NCBI GenBank assembly: GCA_023213395.1
Contig: CM041465.1
Coordinates: 140,437,741 to 140,501,740 of the forward strand
Direction of reading: 5' to 3'
Length of the DNA: 64,000 nt
Source: Cycas panzhihuaensis
Lineage: Eukaryota; Cycadophyta
Each line of letters starts with the position of its first letter. Position 1 is the first letter of the stretch. Below, one piece after another: positions 48,761 to 60,600 of the stretch. The notes beneath the pieces were generated by a model, which did not search any database, was not told the origin of the DNA, and saw only the letters and a list, made by a program, of their open reading frames with translations. Position numbers and translations under genes: made by a program.

Positions 48761-48869
48761 AAGAAGTAGAATAGATGATAGAAGTATGTGTCACTGACAC
48801 ATGTGGCTAGTACACCTGGCATAACAGGGATGTAGAAATGATTGTTATGATGAGAAGAAAGCAATGATT

Positions 48870-50737
48870 AACTATTTTTTAACAATTATATAAAAAAAAA
48901 AGAATATAAGTAATGATGCAAGAATGAGGCCTAATGTAGAGTTGGCAAAAAGTGGTGATGTGTCATGCCAATAACCTCTCACTTATGTCCAAATGTAGGT
49001 GAGGTTTCGATACCTAAGGCTTCTAGTATATGATTAGGGCCTTCACCATGATACACTGCGCTTGGTGATGAAATCCAAGTCACAGTGGAGCCCAGGTACT
49101 CCCAGTCCTCACCCAGTTTACCAATGAGCAGCTATATACCTCCTCTGAAGAGTCAAACAGTATTGTGTATCCCACGACTATGATGGATATTAGACTGGGT
49201 TAATTTTAATCTTGTATTAAGGTTTTTAGTTTTCCTGGGTGGTTATCAGGATTATCCCTGATTGGAGGCCGTAGGTATGGCTAACCTGCCCCTCCACCAT
49301 TATTCCGGTTAAGACCAGACCCAGTATGGAACTCACACCTCCCTTAGGGCCTGGACTTCAGCCAACCTTAGTCTATTTCAACCAAGGCTAGTGTGCGCAC
49401 AAGTCAAGAACTAGCGGTATAGATCGTATAGATGAGATTCCTTTTAGGAATAGTATAAGATGTTTCTGTATAACTGAAAACTAAAATAGAAACTTGCCAA
49501 ATGTGCTTACTTACTTTTCGTGCTTGCTTTGTTGTTATTACTACTTTTGTGATGCTTTGTTGTTACTGCTGCTTTTCTGATGCTTTATTATTGTTGCTAC
49601 TTTTGTGATGCTTTATGCTATATGTACAAATAGAAAAGCATGCTAGATTTAGCAGGGGAACCAAATGTTGCTTCCAATCCAAGGTTTCCCTTGCTTTAGT
49701 ACAATGTTTCCATATACGATTTTGGAAGTTTTGATATAAAAGCCATAATAGGCAAAAAAGTGAATTAGCTTATCGCTAAAATGATGATTTTTCTAAATCT
49801 ATATGCATGCTATTTTGCTCTATTTTGTGATTTTTTTACAAAATTTATAAATAATGATAAATGGGTAAATTTTTAGAAATTACAAATATGAAGGTCTAAA
49901 TGATGAAATATGAATTTATGATATAAGGAAAAAGTGTTCAAAATGCCACCTTTTATAGAGTTATTAAGTCATATTTCAAAAAAGGCACAAAAACTTTTCT
50001 ACCTAAAAAAGCACCAAAGTAAAATCATGCCAGATCAATTATCTCAGAATCTGAACTTCAATATGTCAAAGTTATGTTTTGACATATACATTAACTTTTC
50101 CTTCTGCACCATCTACAAAATCTACCAAAACATTGCTCGAAATACCCTTGCAAGGTCCTTTGTGGGGTTGAGTAGGCAAAATCAGCAACCGTGAGAAAAG
50201 TGCATAGATCTCACTAACCAATGGATGAAATTTGATGAGATTTATCTTAAAATGATCTTAAGACATAAATGTACCAGATCCATTAATAAAATTTTCAGAT
50301 CTTCAACTTATAACTGAAGGATTTCATTAGGAAAAGTGCTTTAAATGACTTATCCATAAAATTTACCTTTTTTATCACAGTTAAAACTCACTATTTCAGG
50401 TCGAATATGACATTTCTCCAGAAGAAAAAATGATCCTCTAGTGAAGGAAACCTTGCATGCCAAATTTCATCAAATTCTGAGATGGTTGATTTTTTATGAA
50501 AATTTGGGCCTTTAATGTTTCTGGGACTATTCCAGTAGCTGAACGGCTTCAAAAGCCTGTATTCTTCACCTCTGAATTTTTTCACACATGTACAAAGTAG
50601 CAACATGCAAAATACTATAATTTTAAGCTCTCAAAATATTAAAAAATAATGAATGCACTCTTAATACTTCACATTGAAGGTGAAGGAGAGGTAAAATGAC
50701 TCTATGCAAGTGGAATGGAGTGAATAGATCCCCTTCT
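48870..50737 (-). other. Element K long 5' leader
   Basis: About 1.9 kb between the gag start and the primer site, with no recognisable protein. It holds a 28-bp x 3 tandem repeat at 49529-49612. The frames at 49934-50194 (+) and 50391-50606 (-) do not resemble known proteins. Leaders of this length are unusual in copia elements. Confidence 0.65.
49529..49612. repeat. 28-bp tandem repeat, three copies
   Basis: Three consecutive 28-bp units each end CTTTTSTGATGCT. The units start at about 49529, 49557 and 49585 and differ at a few positions. Confidence 0.75.
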
Positions 50738-51064
50738 AGCTCTAATACCACATAAAGGAAGGATGGATCTAGGAGATAAATCATTCACATGCACACAATG
50801 GCAATGGAGAATAAAAAAGAAGATGAAACAAGATATGAGAGCAAGCTTGGAGATGAGAATGAATAATGACTCCCTCCTTGAGATTTCACCTTTTATTATT
50901 GAGGGTGAGCATTAGGGTTAGGATTTTCCCGCCTAATGATATAAACCTAAAATTACATCTAAATGCACATAAAGTACATTTCATTAAGAGACTAATGCTA
51001 ATAATATATCCTAAGGTCACATAATTAATCTACATAAATGGCCTTGATACATTAATCTCTTTCA
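50738..51064 (-). repeat. Element K primer site and 5' LTR
   Basis: TGGTATTAGAGCT on the - strand (50738-50750) is the initiator-Met primer site with one change, two bases from the LTR 50753-51064. The LTR starts TAAAGGAAGG where the other starts TGAAGGAAGG, a G-to-A change. Confidence 0.92.
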
Positions 51065-51869
51065 TAATGAACTCCTAATTCACCTCATACATCTAATAAA
51101 ATCATTTTAGTCTACTAGTGATATGACTCAATGTAACTAAATTAATAAACTAGCCTTCATATGCATCACACCCTATCTTATATGTAAGAACAAATAGTTG
51201 CTTTATAATCTTAGTAGGTATGTTCTCTATTATATTTATCATATGACCATATTAATTAGATAGATAAGATTGTCATTGATACTTCTTTTATTATTAGGAT
51301 TACTACTAAAGTTATTGAGAACATTGTTGTCACTACCATTCCCAACAATATTTTTTTTATATATCCCAACTTTTTAAAATGATAGCATTTTGGCATGTAT
51401 TATCTATTTCACCCTCCTAGTTTATCCTTTTCAACTGTTGATTTAATAGGCATGTTCTTCTTTAGAATATAGGGCTTTTCTCCCTTTGATCTAGATACGA
51501 ATACTTGAAATAATTTATCATGCATATCCTTTAATTTTTGCTCATGTTCTATAAATATGGATTCTAAAGAACCAATTGTTAGAGTGGATAATTTCTTTAA
51601 AATATCAATATGGTTGTAAAATTCTCATACTAAAGTGATAGACTTCTTAAAATATAAGCAATAATTTTTTAATTAAGTACAATCTCACCTATTGTTATTA
51701 GTTGATTCTATAGTAATCTCATATATAATATGTATTTTAGCATAGTGTTTGTCATCTTCAAACTATAAAGTTGACTTTGTAGGTTCAAGGTTCTCACATC
51801 ATCCTTGTGTTCATATAGATTGATGACTATATCCTACATTTGCCTTGGTGCAATAGTGTTAAAATATAA
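51065..51869 (-). pseudogene. Element J gag remnant (continuation beyond K)
   Basis: The - strand has a zinc-knuckle region near 51330-51420 and a UBN2-like gag from about 51480 to 51860. Both resemble the element G gag at 34050-34640 in order and wording. It continues 40620-43405. All frames are interrupted. Confidence 0.6.
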
Positions 51870-52353
51870 TGACACCTTCATGTACTTTTATATAAAAATA
51901 TAAATGTATTCAAGTGATTACTTAATATTGTATTTCCTAGTTGAGGGTCATTACCCTAACTTAGCCTCATAACCATCCAATAAGATGCGTGCAATATGAG
52001 GCCCAATGAAATATGAGCATATAAGGACTAGTCCACATCCATCATTTATAAAGTAATAGACAGTAATCCCTCTATAAATTAAGGCCATGTCTACACTTAT
52101 AAATAAGCATAATTTGTACATTTGGTGAGAATTAAAACTCTACTAAACTTCTATATTACTTATCAACTAATTTGATCTATCATTATTTTGGATTAGAGTC
52201 AGTTTCTAATCCTTCTTCAATATATTATATTCATTTTAATGTGTTCATAATATTTTTTGATGAGCTTATATTTGTTTGAAATAAGATAATAAAGATCCTA
52301 CTATATTTTCTAATAATTAGATTAATTATAATTATGTTATTTGGTATTAGAGC
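51870..52353 (+). repeat. Possible + strand LTR with primer site
   Basis: TGGTATTAGAGC at 52342-52353 is a + strand initiator-Met primer site. The preceding 470 bp could be a 5' LTR starting TGACACC at 51870, with a TATA-like TTATAAATAAG near 52098. No downstream partner LTR was found, so the boundaries are tentative. Confidence 0.45.
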
Positions 52354-53590
52354 ATTATTTCTCTTGCTTTCTCTAGCTAACACTCATCTTGTGAGTGGGT
52401 AATAGGGTTTGAAGATGTATATCAAAATAATTTCTAAGAAATAATAGAAAATTTGAGATAAAATAACTTGTACTATAAATTTTGAGTGGTCACACAATAG
52501 ATTTTTTAGCAATGAAAAAAAGGTTAGAATAGATATAATTTTTGCTTGTTTTTATCACCAATCTTAAAGGCAAATTTACCATCTCAACTTTAAATAGCCA
52601 TAACTTTAGCTATAAGTATCTAAATGACCTCAATTTTTTTCTTTTATTTTATGCATTTTTTTATCCTCTTTTGAATGAAAATAATATTACATTAATCAAA
52701 GGTTTAAGCAAAAAGTTATCTATAATTTATTAAAGAGTACTTTTATAGTCTAAAAACCTTAAGGTAAACCCTCCTTAAAATGGTCATAGCTTCTGATATA
52801 GTTATCAAAATTTGATTCCATATTAATTGTTAAAATTATGATTTAAAGGTTGTTATTATGGACTATATTTCATGAATTTTTTAAGCCATTGTTCAGTATA
52901 TATTTTAAATTAAAGTTAATCCTTCTATTTTGTAAAGAATTTTTTAAAATCATTTGAGAAGCATTTTTCAGTCATTTTCTAAGAGAATGTGTGTAGTGCT
53001 TTATGGTTGTAAGTCCTTTTATTATTTAGGGAAGGATAATTTTTCCCATATTTCAATAGTGGCCCCTTCCTTACACTAGAAAATAACATTTATTTTGTAT
53101 TAAGGGATGTGTATAACGACATTAGGACTTTGGTGAGCCACCTCTAGTCGTCTTCGACTAACATAAGGAAAAGGTATATATTATTATATTCATTCTTTTT
53201 TAATTATTATTTGATTTGAAAAAAAGCATCGATTGATGGTGGGCTTGCCTAACATCTCAACTATAAATTTAAGGTGAAAATACTCATTAGTATTCTTTAA
53301 CACCACCCGCTATTGGAAATTTTATTAATATTTCATCAATATGGCTTAATTCCTGTTCTGCTCTATCTCTATATACACTTTATTTGGTATCAAAGCATAT
53401 TGGTCTCAGTTGTGTTTGATTTTAGAGCATATTACAATACATGACAAACTATTATAGTGATATTTATTCAATTTCTAAAGTTTTTATTAATAGTTTTCTA
53501 TAGTTTTATTAAATATTTGGTTGATTTTGCTATGTATGCTTCATATAATTAATATTTTTTTAAATTTATGTAGTAATTGTAGGTAAATTG
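52354..53590 (+). other. AT-rich noncoding region with a second primer-site-like sequence
   Basis: No gene seen. TGGTATCAAAGC at 53395-53406 is a second + strand primer-like site, perhaps of the gypsy whose protease starts about 200 bp later. The gag that should lie between is absent. Confidence 0.4.
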
Positions 53591-54685
53591 GATCTGCCAA
53601 GGGTATGGCAAGAATTAGAAGGTGCCCTTGGGTCAAGTTACTCTTCCTCTCACATTGGAAGAAAAGATAGTTCTTACTGAGCTTACTATCATTGACTTGG
53701 ATTTAGAATATAACATTCTTTTAGGTAGACCTTGGATTACCCAAATATCGATAGTTTATTCTTTCCTCTTTGATGAACGTAGGTTCATCTATGAGGGATA
53801 ACTCAAGATTATTAAGCAGAAGCTGAAACCTATTAAGTAATCAATTTCTCTCATCGAGACTTTGTTGGAACCTAGTGAATCTTCTGACTCCACAGAGTAC
53901 TTCTGTCAGTCGCTTAGTTTAGGATAATACTTTGCTATTGAAGCCCTTTCTACTCACCTAGAAGTAAAGGATGTGGGTTTAATTGAGATTGTTTCCTTTT
54001 CATCAGGCTCCCCATCTATTCCCATGAATTTAAATTTAACTAATCACTCTTCATCTTTACCCTCTTCTGATATTCTTGATGAAGAAGTAACCTCTTATTC
54101 TATTATACCTCATGGAGGTCTATCCTTGACTAGGCTTATTCACACAAGTACCTTTCCTTCCATTCAACACATTTTTGCAGGTTTTGTACTTGTCTCCAAG
54201 GATAAATACAGTGGTTCCCCCCATTACAAGTTCTTCATCAACTACTTCTTCAACTTCAGTTATACATTATTTACGTGTTGATGCTCCCCCATCCTTCTCT
54301 CACTCTCCTTTCTTCAAAACATGGTTAAATAGACATGAGAGGAAGATGTTGTTGCATCAGCACCTAAACTTAGAGTCAGGCAGTGAAGATACTATTTCAC
54401 TTGATTAGGGACAAAATAGTCATGGTACCTCCACTAGAGTATAGAAAGTTAATTCCATTTCTACTATTTCTTTCCCTTCCCATCCTCATGTGGATCCTTC
54501 TATATCTTCTATCTCTTGATATCTTAGTCTGATCATCATTACAACATAGATCATTATGAGCTTAATTGAGTTTTTTTCTTTAATTTGGGAGTTCATGGAT
54601 AGGCCCATTCTCTTTTCTCAAGTTTCTTCAATCATAGAGTTTGTTCCCACTCCAAACTCTTTGGTTGGTCCTCTTTCACCTTTTA

Positions 54686-54721
<36 letters not shown>

Positions 54722-55063
54722 TCTAAAAACCTTAGCCTCATCAACCTATTCCATCTTGACCATTTTGAAAATGTCAAGGTGATTATAGAGCATTTAGTAG
54801 GTTTATCCCTTTGTTTCCTAGATGGACATCATAAATTAGGTTTTTTAAAAGTTATAGTTAGTCATTCTCGACCCTAGGAGTCTATTTCTTCAATAGAGCC
54901 CACCCCTTCTCATTTTGAGGAAGGAAATATGATGCTCATGGAACAAACCATTGATGTAGATTTAGAGATAGATGATACCCCTAAAATCATCAAGTTGGGA
55001 GCTAGTTGTACTCCCCAAGAGATTGCTCAATTTAAGGATCTCTTCCATGAGTTTTGCTTAGTT
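53590..55063 (+). pseudogene. Element M: Ty3/gypsy protease to pre-RT fragment
   Basis: At 53680-53750 the + strand reads LTIIDLDLEYNILLGRPWIT, the conserved end of plant gypsy retropepsins (family pattern Y-N-x-L-L-G-R-P-W-I). A low-complexity Ser/Pro-rich linker follows (53973-54408). At 54940-55050 it reads DLEIDDTPKIIKLGASCTP and QEIAQFKDLFHEF, the lead-in to gypsy RT. It stops at 55063, where an LTR begins. Stops are present. Gag and RT are missing. Confidence 0.65.
54689..54718. repeat. (CT)n microsatellite
   Basis: About 15 uninterrupted CT units in the linker of the gypsy fragment. Confidence 0.95.
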
Positions 55064-55342
55064 TGTTAGGATTAGTAATTTGACAAGCACATCAAACCCT
55101 AATGGTGAGCAACAAAAGATGAAGTATGCACAGAATAGACACCATGTTGGAGAATTGGCCAAAACTCAATTATGAACAAGTAAGAGTACATACTTATAGT
55201 ACAACCTCACCACTAGAGAAAGAACCCCATTGGACTACTTAGAGGTGGCACATATATCAAGGTGGCCCACAACTCTAATACAATATACAAAAGATAGAGA
55301 GAGTTTACATAGGGCTAATGGAATTGAGTATTACACCCAACA
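55064..55342 (-). repeat. Element N 3' LTR with polypurine tract
   Basis: The + strand runs TGTTAGGATTAG...ACACCCAACA (279 bp) and is followed by TTCCCCAGTAA, a - strand purine tract (ACTGGGGAA). It interrupts gypsy fragment M. No matching 5' LTR was found, so the element may be truncated or its other end may have decayed. Confidence 0.65.
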
Positions 55343-55442
55343 TTCCCCAGTAATAGTCAATTACATAAATATCGCTACTTCAATGATAAGCTCAAGTCTC
55401 CAAAAATTCTTTGGATCGAACCGCACATAATAGAAAAGTCTT

Positions 55443-55920
55443 GAAGTCCATATGAAGTAGAGTCCATCTACCTGGAATGCATGGGTTATCACCACAGAAC
55501 CGCCAGATTGGGTAGGAACTCCCTCAGTATCGTGGAGCAATCGGAGTCGGTAAGAGTAGTCAGATAAGGTCCCACCCTTGCTCATATGGGAGTGCAAGCA
55601 GGAAAATATATATAATAAGCACATGGCACATGGCACATGGCAAGAGTCTCCAAAAGTCTGCTGGATCATAAATGCTGCTGGATCATAAACATTGCTGGAT
55701 CATAAACACTGTTGCACCGAATAAAAAGCTGCTGAAGTCCATATGAAGAGGAGTCCATCTACCGGAATGCATGGGTTATCAGCCGCTGCAACCGCCAGTT
55801 GGGTAGGAACTCCCTTTGTATACGTGGAACAAATCGAGTCGGTAAGAGTAGCTATAAGGTCCCACCCTTGCTCGTATGGGAGTGCAAGCAGGAAAATATA
55901 TATGTATAAAGCACATGGCA
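55443..55920. repeat. Tandem duplication, period about 291 bp
   Basis: GAAGTCCATATGAAG starts at 55443 and 55734. The following about 185 bp repeat nearly unchanged (GGAATGCATGGGTTATCA, GGGTAGGAACTCCCT, CCCACCCTTGCTC). Between them GCTGGATCATAAA is repeated three times (55660-55710). Confidence 0.85.
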
Positions 55921-56041
55921 GACAAGAGTAGCTTCTGAAAGTGTGTCCTACATCTTCTCAATAGGACTAGCACTTCTTCGGCATCTAATGTCCAGAAATA
56001 CAATGGCACTATGGCCTCAAACATACCACATGGGCTAACAA

Positions 56042-56175
56042 GATGCCTCATTGGGCTAATCAACTTGCCACCATGGGCAAAAATAACCAAAGATTTGAAA
56101 TTTTACATGATGCCTCATTGGGCTAACAACTTGCCACCATGGGCAAAATAACCAAAGATTTGAAATTTTTACATG
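56042..56175. repeat. Tandem duplication, period about 67 bp
   Basis: GATGCCTCATTGGGCTAA...ACTTGCCACCATGGGCAAAA...CCAAAGATTTGAAATTTT occurs twice in direct succession with one or two small indels. Confidence 0.85.
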
Positions 56176-57171
56176 ACTGAAAATGATATGTGACTTGTGT
56201 AGCACATGTGACTCTCTCTCATAAATGAAGTACAATAAGATCACAATGGGTTCTTCAAGAGCTAAAAGGAAGTCCATAGTACATGTCATCCCCCCCATTC
56301 GGTACATTACATCAAGAAAACCTTGAATATGTGCCCAAGAAACCGAGAAAAATGAAGACAAATATGAACTTGTGACTTTGAACTTAAAATCTCCATGAAA
56401 ACAGCTCAAAATATATCAAATGACCACAAATGAAAGCTCTCTGTTACGGATCCAACGCAATAGACGGAACTGAAATCGGACCTCCCAATCTCAAGATACA
56501 GTCAAAAACGTGACAAGTACCCTTTAGTAATGTTGAAAAATGATGAAATAAGAGTTAGCCCCTTCATAAGCCGGTCATTGGTCATATGAGGGCTCCATAA
56601 AAGCTGGGCTGAAGTCATGAGGGGCTAGGCGGACTTGAAATCAATATCCAATATAATTAAATTCAAAATTTTAACACAAAAAAAATATAACCCCTTTTTG
56701 AAAAAAAATCCACGTCTGCCAAAATAAAAAACGCCCAAATGCGTTTCGTAACCCTATTAGGGTTAATGCAAGAATGTCGCCGCCATTGATAGAATTTGTT
56801 GCAGACCTATCGTTGCGAGGGCCGCCATGGATGAGCCAGGTCTACCATGTTGCAAGGGGTGCCGCCGATGAGTGGTTGCAGGTTTGGGCAGAGGGCGTCG
56901 ATGGCGAGGGACGCATCGCCATATTTGTGCAGGTCTCACCGAATCTGTGGGAATGACACCAGATCGATCCCCACTTAATTAAATCCTGAAACAAAATTGA
57001 GAGGGCATCCACCTTTCGCCTCCAATCACGTGTAAATGCATTGGCTCTTCGAGGGCTGCTTCAAAGGTGAGGCTGTGGCGGTGCCTCAAATGCATTTGTT
57101 CGTTTGACAGGAAAGAAGGATGATGATACTGGGTCGCATTTACGCGATCCCTGAGGCTAGGGGCTTTGACC

Positions 57172-57498
57172 ATGACGGCTCTGTGCTCAAGCAAATCGTC
57201 CATGTCCACGAGGTCGGCGGCTCTAACTTTGCACCATCGGCTGCCATCTTCTACCTTTTGCATGGGCTCCTTGGCAAGTATCGATCTCACAGCCTTCGTT
57301 TCGACGATTTCGATCCTACTCGTCCATATCCACTTCTCATCTATTGCAGACCCTTCGCAAAATGGGAGTAACAGACCTCCCAAGGAGACCATCCTTTTGG
57401 ATGGCTGTGATTATGAGCACAGGCCCATCGTTATGAAGCCCCCGGAAAACAACCCTACCAGGGATGAAATCATTGATAGCTATATCAAAAAACCTTAG
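57172..57498 (+). pseudogene. MORF/RIP (DAG-like) organellar RNA-editing factor fragment
   Basis: Near its end the + strand frame reads SNRPPKETILLDGCDYEH, then IVMKPPENNPTRDEIIDSYI, the conserved start of the MORF box in plant MORF/RIP proteins, which bind PPR proteins during C-to-U RNA editing in plastids and mitochondria. The family has Trp-Leu after the D-Y/F-E-H motif; here Arg-Pro stands there. About three residues later the frame stops (TAG at 57496), with a +2 shift in an A run, so the rest of the box is lost. The Ser-rich upstream part could be a transit peptide. It is followed by T-rich tracts (57639-57672). Probably a truncated gene copy; introns cannot be judged. Confidence 0.7.
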
Positions 57499-57638
57499 CC
57501 TGTGTGCTCTAAGCGGTGAAAGAAGACCACCAAAGCAAGCGCAAAATTCTGCCTCTTATCAACAGCGTCAACAATTCTCTGGTCAAGGCCAGTGACAATA
57601 AACATGGGCTAACTCAAGCACCATAGAACATGGCAGTG

Positions 57639-57672
57639 TTTTTTTTTTTTCTTTTTTTTCCTTTTTTTTTTT
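57639..57672. repeat. T-rich homopolymer tract
   Basis: T runs of about 10 to 13 bases are separated by single C or CC. The tract lies on the + strand after the MORF fragment, so it is not a 3' poly-A tail of that fragment. Confidence 0.9.
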
Positions 57673-60600
57673 GAAAAATACATAAGAATATAGGCCATAT
57701 TTGAAGGCCTTTGAAACGCTCTCCACGGGGCAATGATCCAACGCCTAGCGGGAAGGACACAAAACCACAGGGCTAATAGGCTAAAGAACGAGGATCATAC
57801 CTCGCGGGACGTCCGTCTTGGCCGAGGCCGGTATGGGCGCAAGGTGCCTGGTTGCTTCCAGTAGCCGCAGTAAGGCGAGACCTCCTACCCTTGGGATGGC
57901 CGGAAGGGGAAAAGGAAACTACCGCTACTTCTCAAGGCAATGAGAAAGCGGCGAAGGGGGGCAACCAACCAAACGTGTCACGGGTAAAATATATGCAAGA
58001 GCGGCTAAGGAGGGATCGGTCAAAGGATCTCAAATACCATAATACGCTGGTATAGCAAAGAAATGTACAAGTAAAGCAAATGCGAGTAAAAGCAAGTACA
58101 AAATAAATAGTTATTTCTTCCCCTTTTCTTATGTTCTTTAACTACTAAAGCAAGTGTAAAGAAACGTAAGAGCACGAAAAAAGAGTATGGAAGGTGAGCG
58201 GAGAATACCTGGATCCGGCGGTTGGGCTGAGACGCAGGTGTCCGTCCACGGTGGCGCTTCCTCCCGTCGTCCTCCTCGTGTCGGCGTCGGTTACAAGCGG
58301 TGATGGGTGATCACTTACCTCCCCGAAAGCAAATAAACACTAACTAAACTGAAACGATAGAAAATAAAGCTCAAAGCGACATAAACAAAAGGGAGAACGT
58401 GCAAACAAGCGTCGGCCGTGATGGGTCGACCCTATGCGCCCCTTTGTTCCGAACGCTCCTGCAAGCAAATAAGCGGAATACCTCCCTCTCGAAAGAGGGG
58501 CTACGAGATACAAAAGATATATGTATATATGTTGCAAGTAAAGCAAACTAAGCTAAAAGGACATAGTTAAGCACTATCATGCAATAAAAGAAACAACGTC
58601 ATAAGACAGGCATGCCAGGGTCATACACCACAAACGCACCCCGAATGGGGTTGAGTATAGCCCTGGATGGCTAACTCACCCACGAGAGGCCTCCACGTAA
58701 TGTAAGGGAAATGATGCTAGCATGCAACAAGAAGGATCATGGAGCAACGTAGCATAAGCCAAAGTAAGCACTCAACCGATTCTCCAAAGCCTCTAGCCCT
58801 ATTTCTTAAGCAAAAGCGGAGATAAAGGGGAGAGGAAAAGGGACGGAACCCTTGGGGAGTAGGACGAATGGGGACGGAACCTGCCTATCTCCCTCAAACC
58901 CTCGTGTACCCCTTTATGCCGATTTGCCCAAGAAATGGCGAAAGAGAAGGATGGGAGAAGAAGGATGAGTGGAAGAAAAATGGGAAACTAAGCCTATCCT
59001 TGGGTAACACTCTAATAGGCCACAAATACTATGGTTCCTTGCATCAAATGGCTAAGGGGAAACCAAGAGAATACATATACAAAAGGAAGCAAAGAGTTGC
59101 AAGTAAAATAATACAAAAAAGCAAGCAAAAACACTTAAGAAATGACACCAAATACCTCTAATGGTGAGAAATGAGAGCATGTAGGTCCTTGGCACTTGGA
59201 GCAGCGGTCCAAGAGATGCCTATGAGGTGATGTTGCATGCCTCTTGCAAGAGTAAGAGATGGTAGAGCCTCATGCAAGAAAATGAGATGGAAATGGCTCC
59301 GTGCAACGATCTTTCTTGGTGCAAAATCCTCTTGGGAGCTTTCAATGTGTGTGAAGAGGAGGGATGCTTGTATTGAGTCTGTGAGGGGGCAAAGAATGGC
59401 CCTGTATCTCCAAAGAATAGCGACCCTTGATGCCTCCGTCCCCACACCGTAGCAAGATGTCTCTTATCATCGCTTTTGTTCTTTGTCTCTTTGTGAAGAA
59501 AATGCTCTAGGAAAGTTGAAAAGTGAGGTGAATAATGAAGCCAATGAATGAAAAATGGTTTTATGTCTTGAGTGAAGCAAGTGAACGTTGGGGGCCCCGC
59601 GCCTCCAACTGATTAGAGCCACGCGATTCGCGAAAATCGCGCCATCGTCGCGTGGTTTCTTTTTAAATTTTAAGCAACAGATCACGATAAACTTAGCGAT
59701 CGCCGCTTTATCATGCAGACGACCGGTACCGCCTTGAACTCCGCAGCATCGCTTAATTTGCCGCAGATGGAACCGAAACCCAAAAAATGTAAAATTAAAG
59801 TAAGAAATCGGTCTTTAAGGTAAAATCATAAGTTAAACTCAAAATACATTAGTCAAGAGCGCTTTAGGTCATGGGCATGTGCTCAAACGGTGCAAAAAGA
59901 CCTAACTAAGGGTTAAACCAAAGCTTAGAAAGGGTTTGCAACATAAGCGGCATGCGGTAACACGCATAAACAGTAAGCAAAAGCATCCCGAAGACCATGG
60001 AGACGCTGTGGGTGGTTGTACGCCATACGGTGTCGATTCACGATGAATGCCCTACTGTGAGTCGTCATAGGCTAAAAGGTGCCGTTAGTACATGCATAAT
60101 GAACAAGCAATCAAACAGTGCATATGGACAGCACATGTCAATCAAACCATTCCCACCATCGCAACGATCATAAGTAAGCAAAGTAAAGGCATATACCGCA
60201 CAAACCTCAGGTCGATGTGTCGCAAGTCCATTCCCGATACCGGAACATCGCCTCGCGCAGAGCCTCACCGCCGAGAGCGTAATGTGATGGCGAATGTCAC
60301 AACCAAGAAACATGAGTAGCACATGCATATATATATAAACAATAAAGAGCAAGACGTGGTCCAAGGGTGCGGCAAGTGTCGTGAACGCAGCGTGGACAAG
60401 GGCGGCAGAGGCGAGGACAACGTGGGCCGCCACGCTGCTGCCTAAACATCGAGCTGAAATCAAGTAAGCAAGAAGGACGGGATGCCCCTGCTACCAAGGT
60501 GCAATATGAAGTAGCAGGCATCCAAAGAACAGGCAAGCGCATCTAACTAACTCAACTAGAGACACAGGCACGGCCGTGCAAGCCTCAACGGCGGTCATCA

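Larger units (their letters stand above)
43406..51064 (-). mobile_element. Element K: nearly complete Ty1/copia retrotransposon nested in J
   Basis: LTRs of 312 bp each at 43406-43717 and 50753-51064 bound a - strand copia of 7659 bp. The flanks TAGTG (43401-43405) and TAATG (51065-51069) are a 4/5 target duplication. A primer site (50738-50750), a polypurine tract (43718-43735), and gag, integrase, RT and RNase H are all present. The region between gag and the 5' LTR is unusually long (1.9 kb). RT and LTR resemble element A. Confidence 0.93.
55343..56770. other. Noncoding interior of element N and unassigned sequence
   Basis: No protein domain seen on either strand. It holds the two tandem duplications listed separately. 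From about 56440 onward the sequence is of mixed composition, and no end of element N can be fixed. Confidence 0.45.

Noticed and set aside
56979-57392. 137-codon - strand frame opposite the MORF fragment
   Set aside because: It overlaps the better-supported + strand MORF block antisense and has no recognisable domain.
57639-57672. Poly-A tail of a retroposed MORF copy
   Set aside because: The tract is T-rich on the same strand as the fragment, so it has the wrong orientation for a 3' tail.
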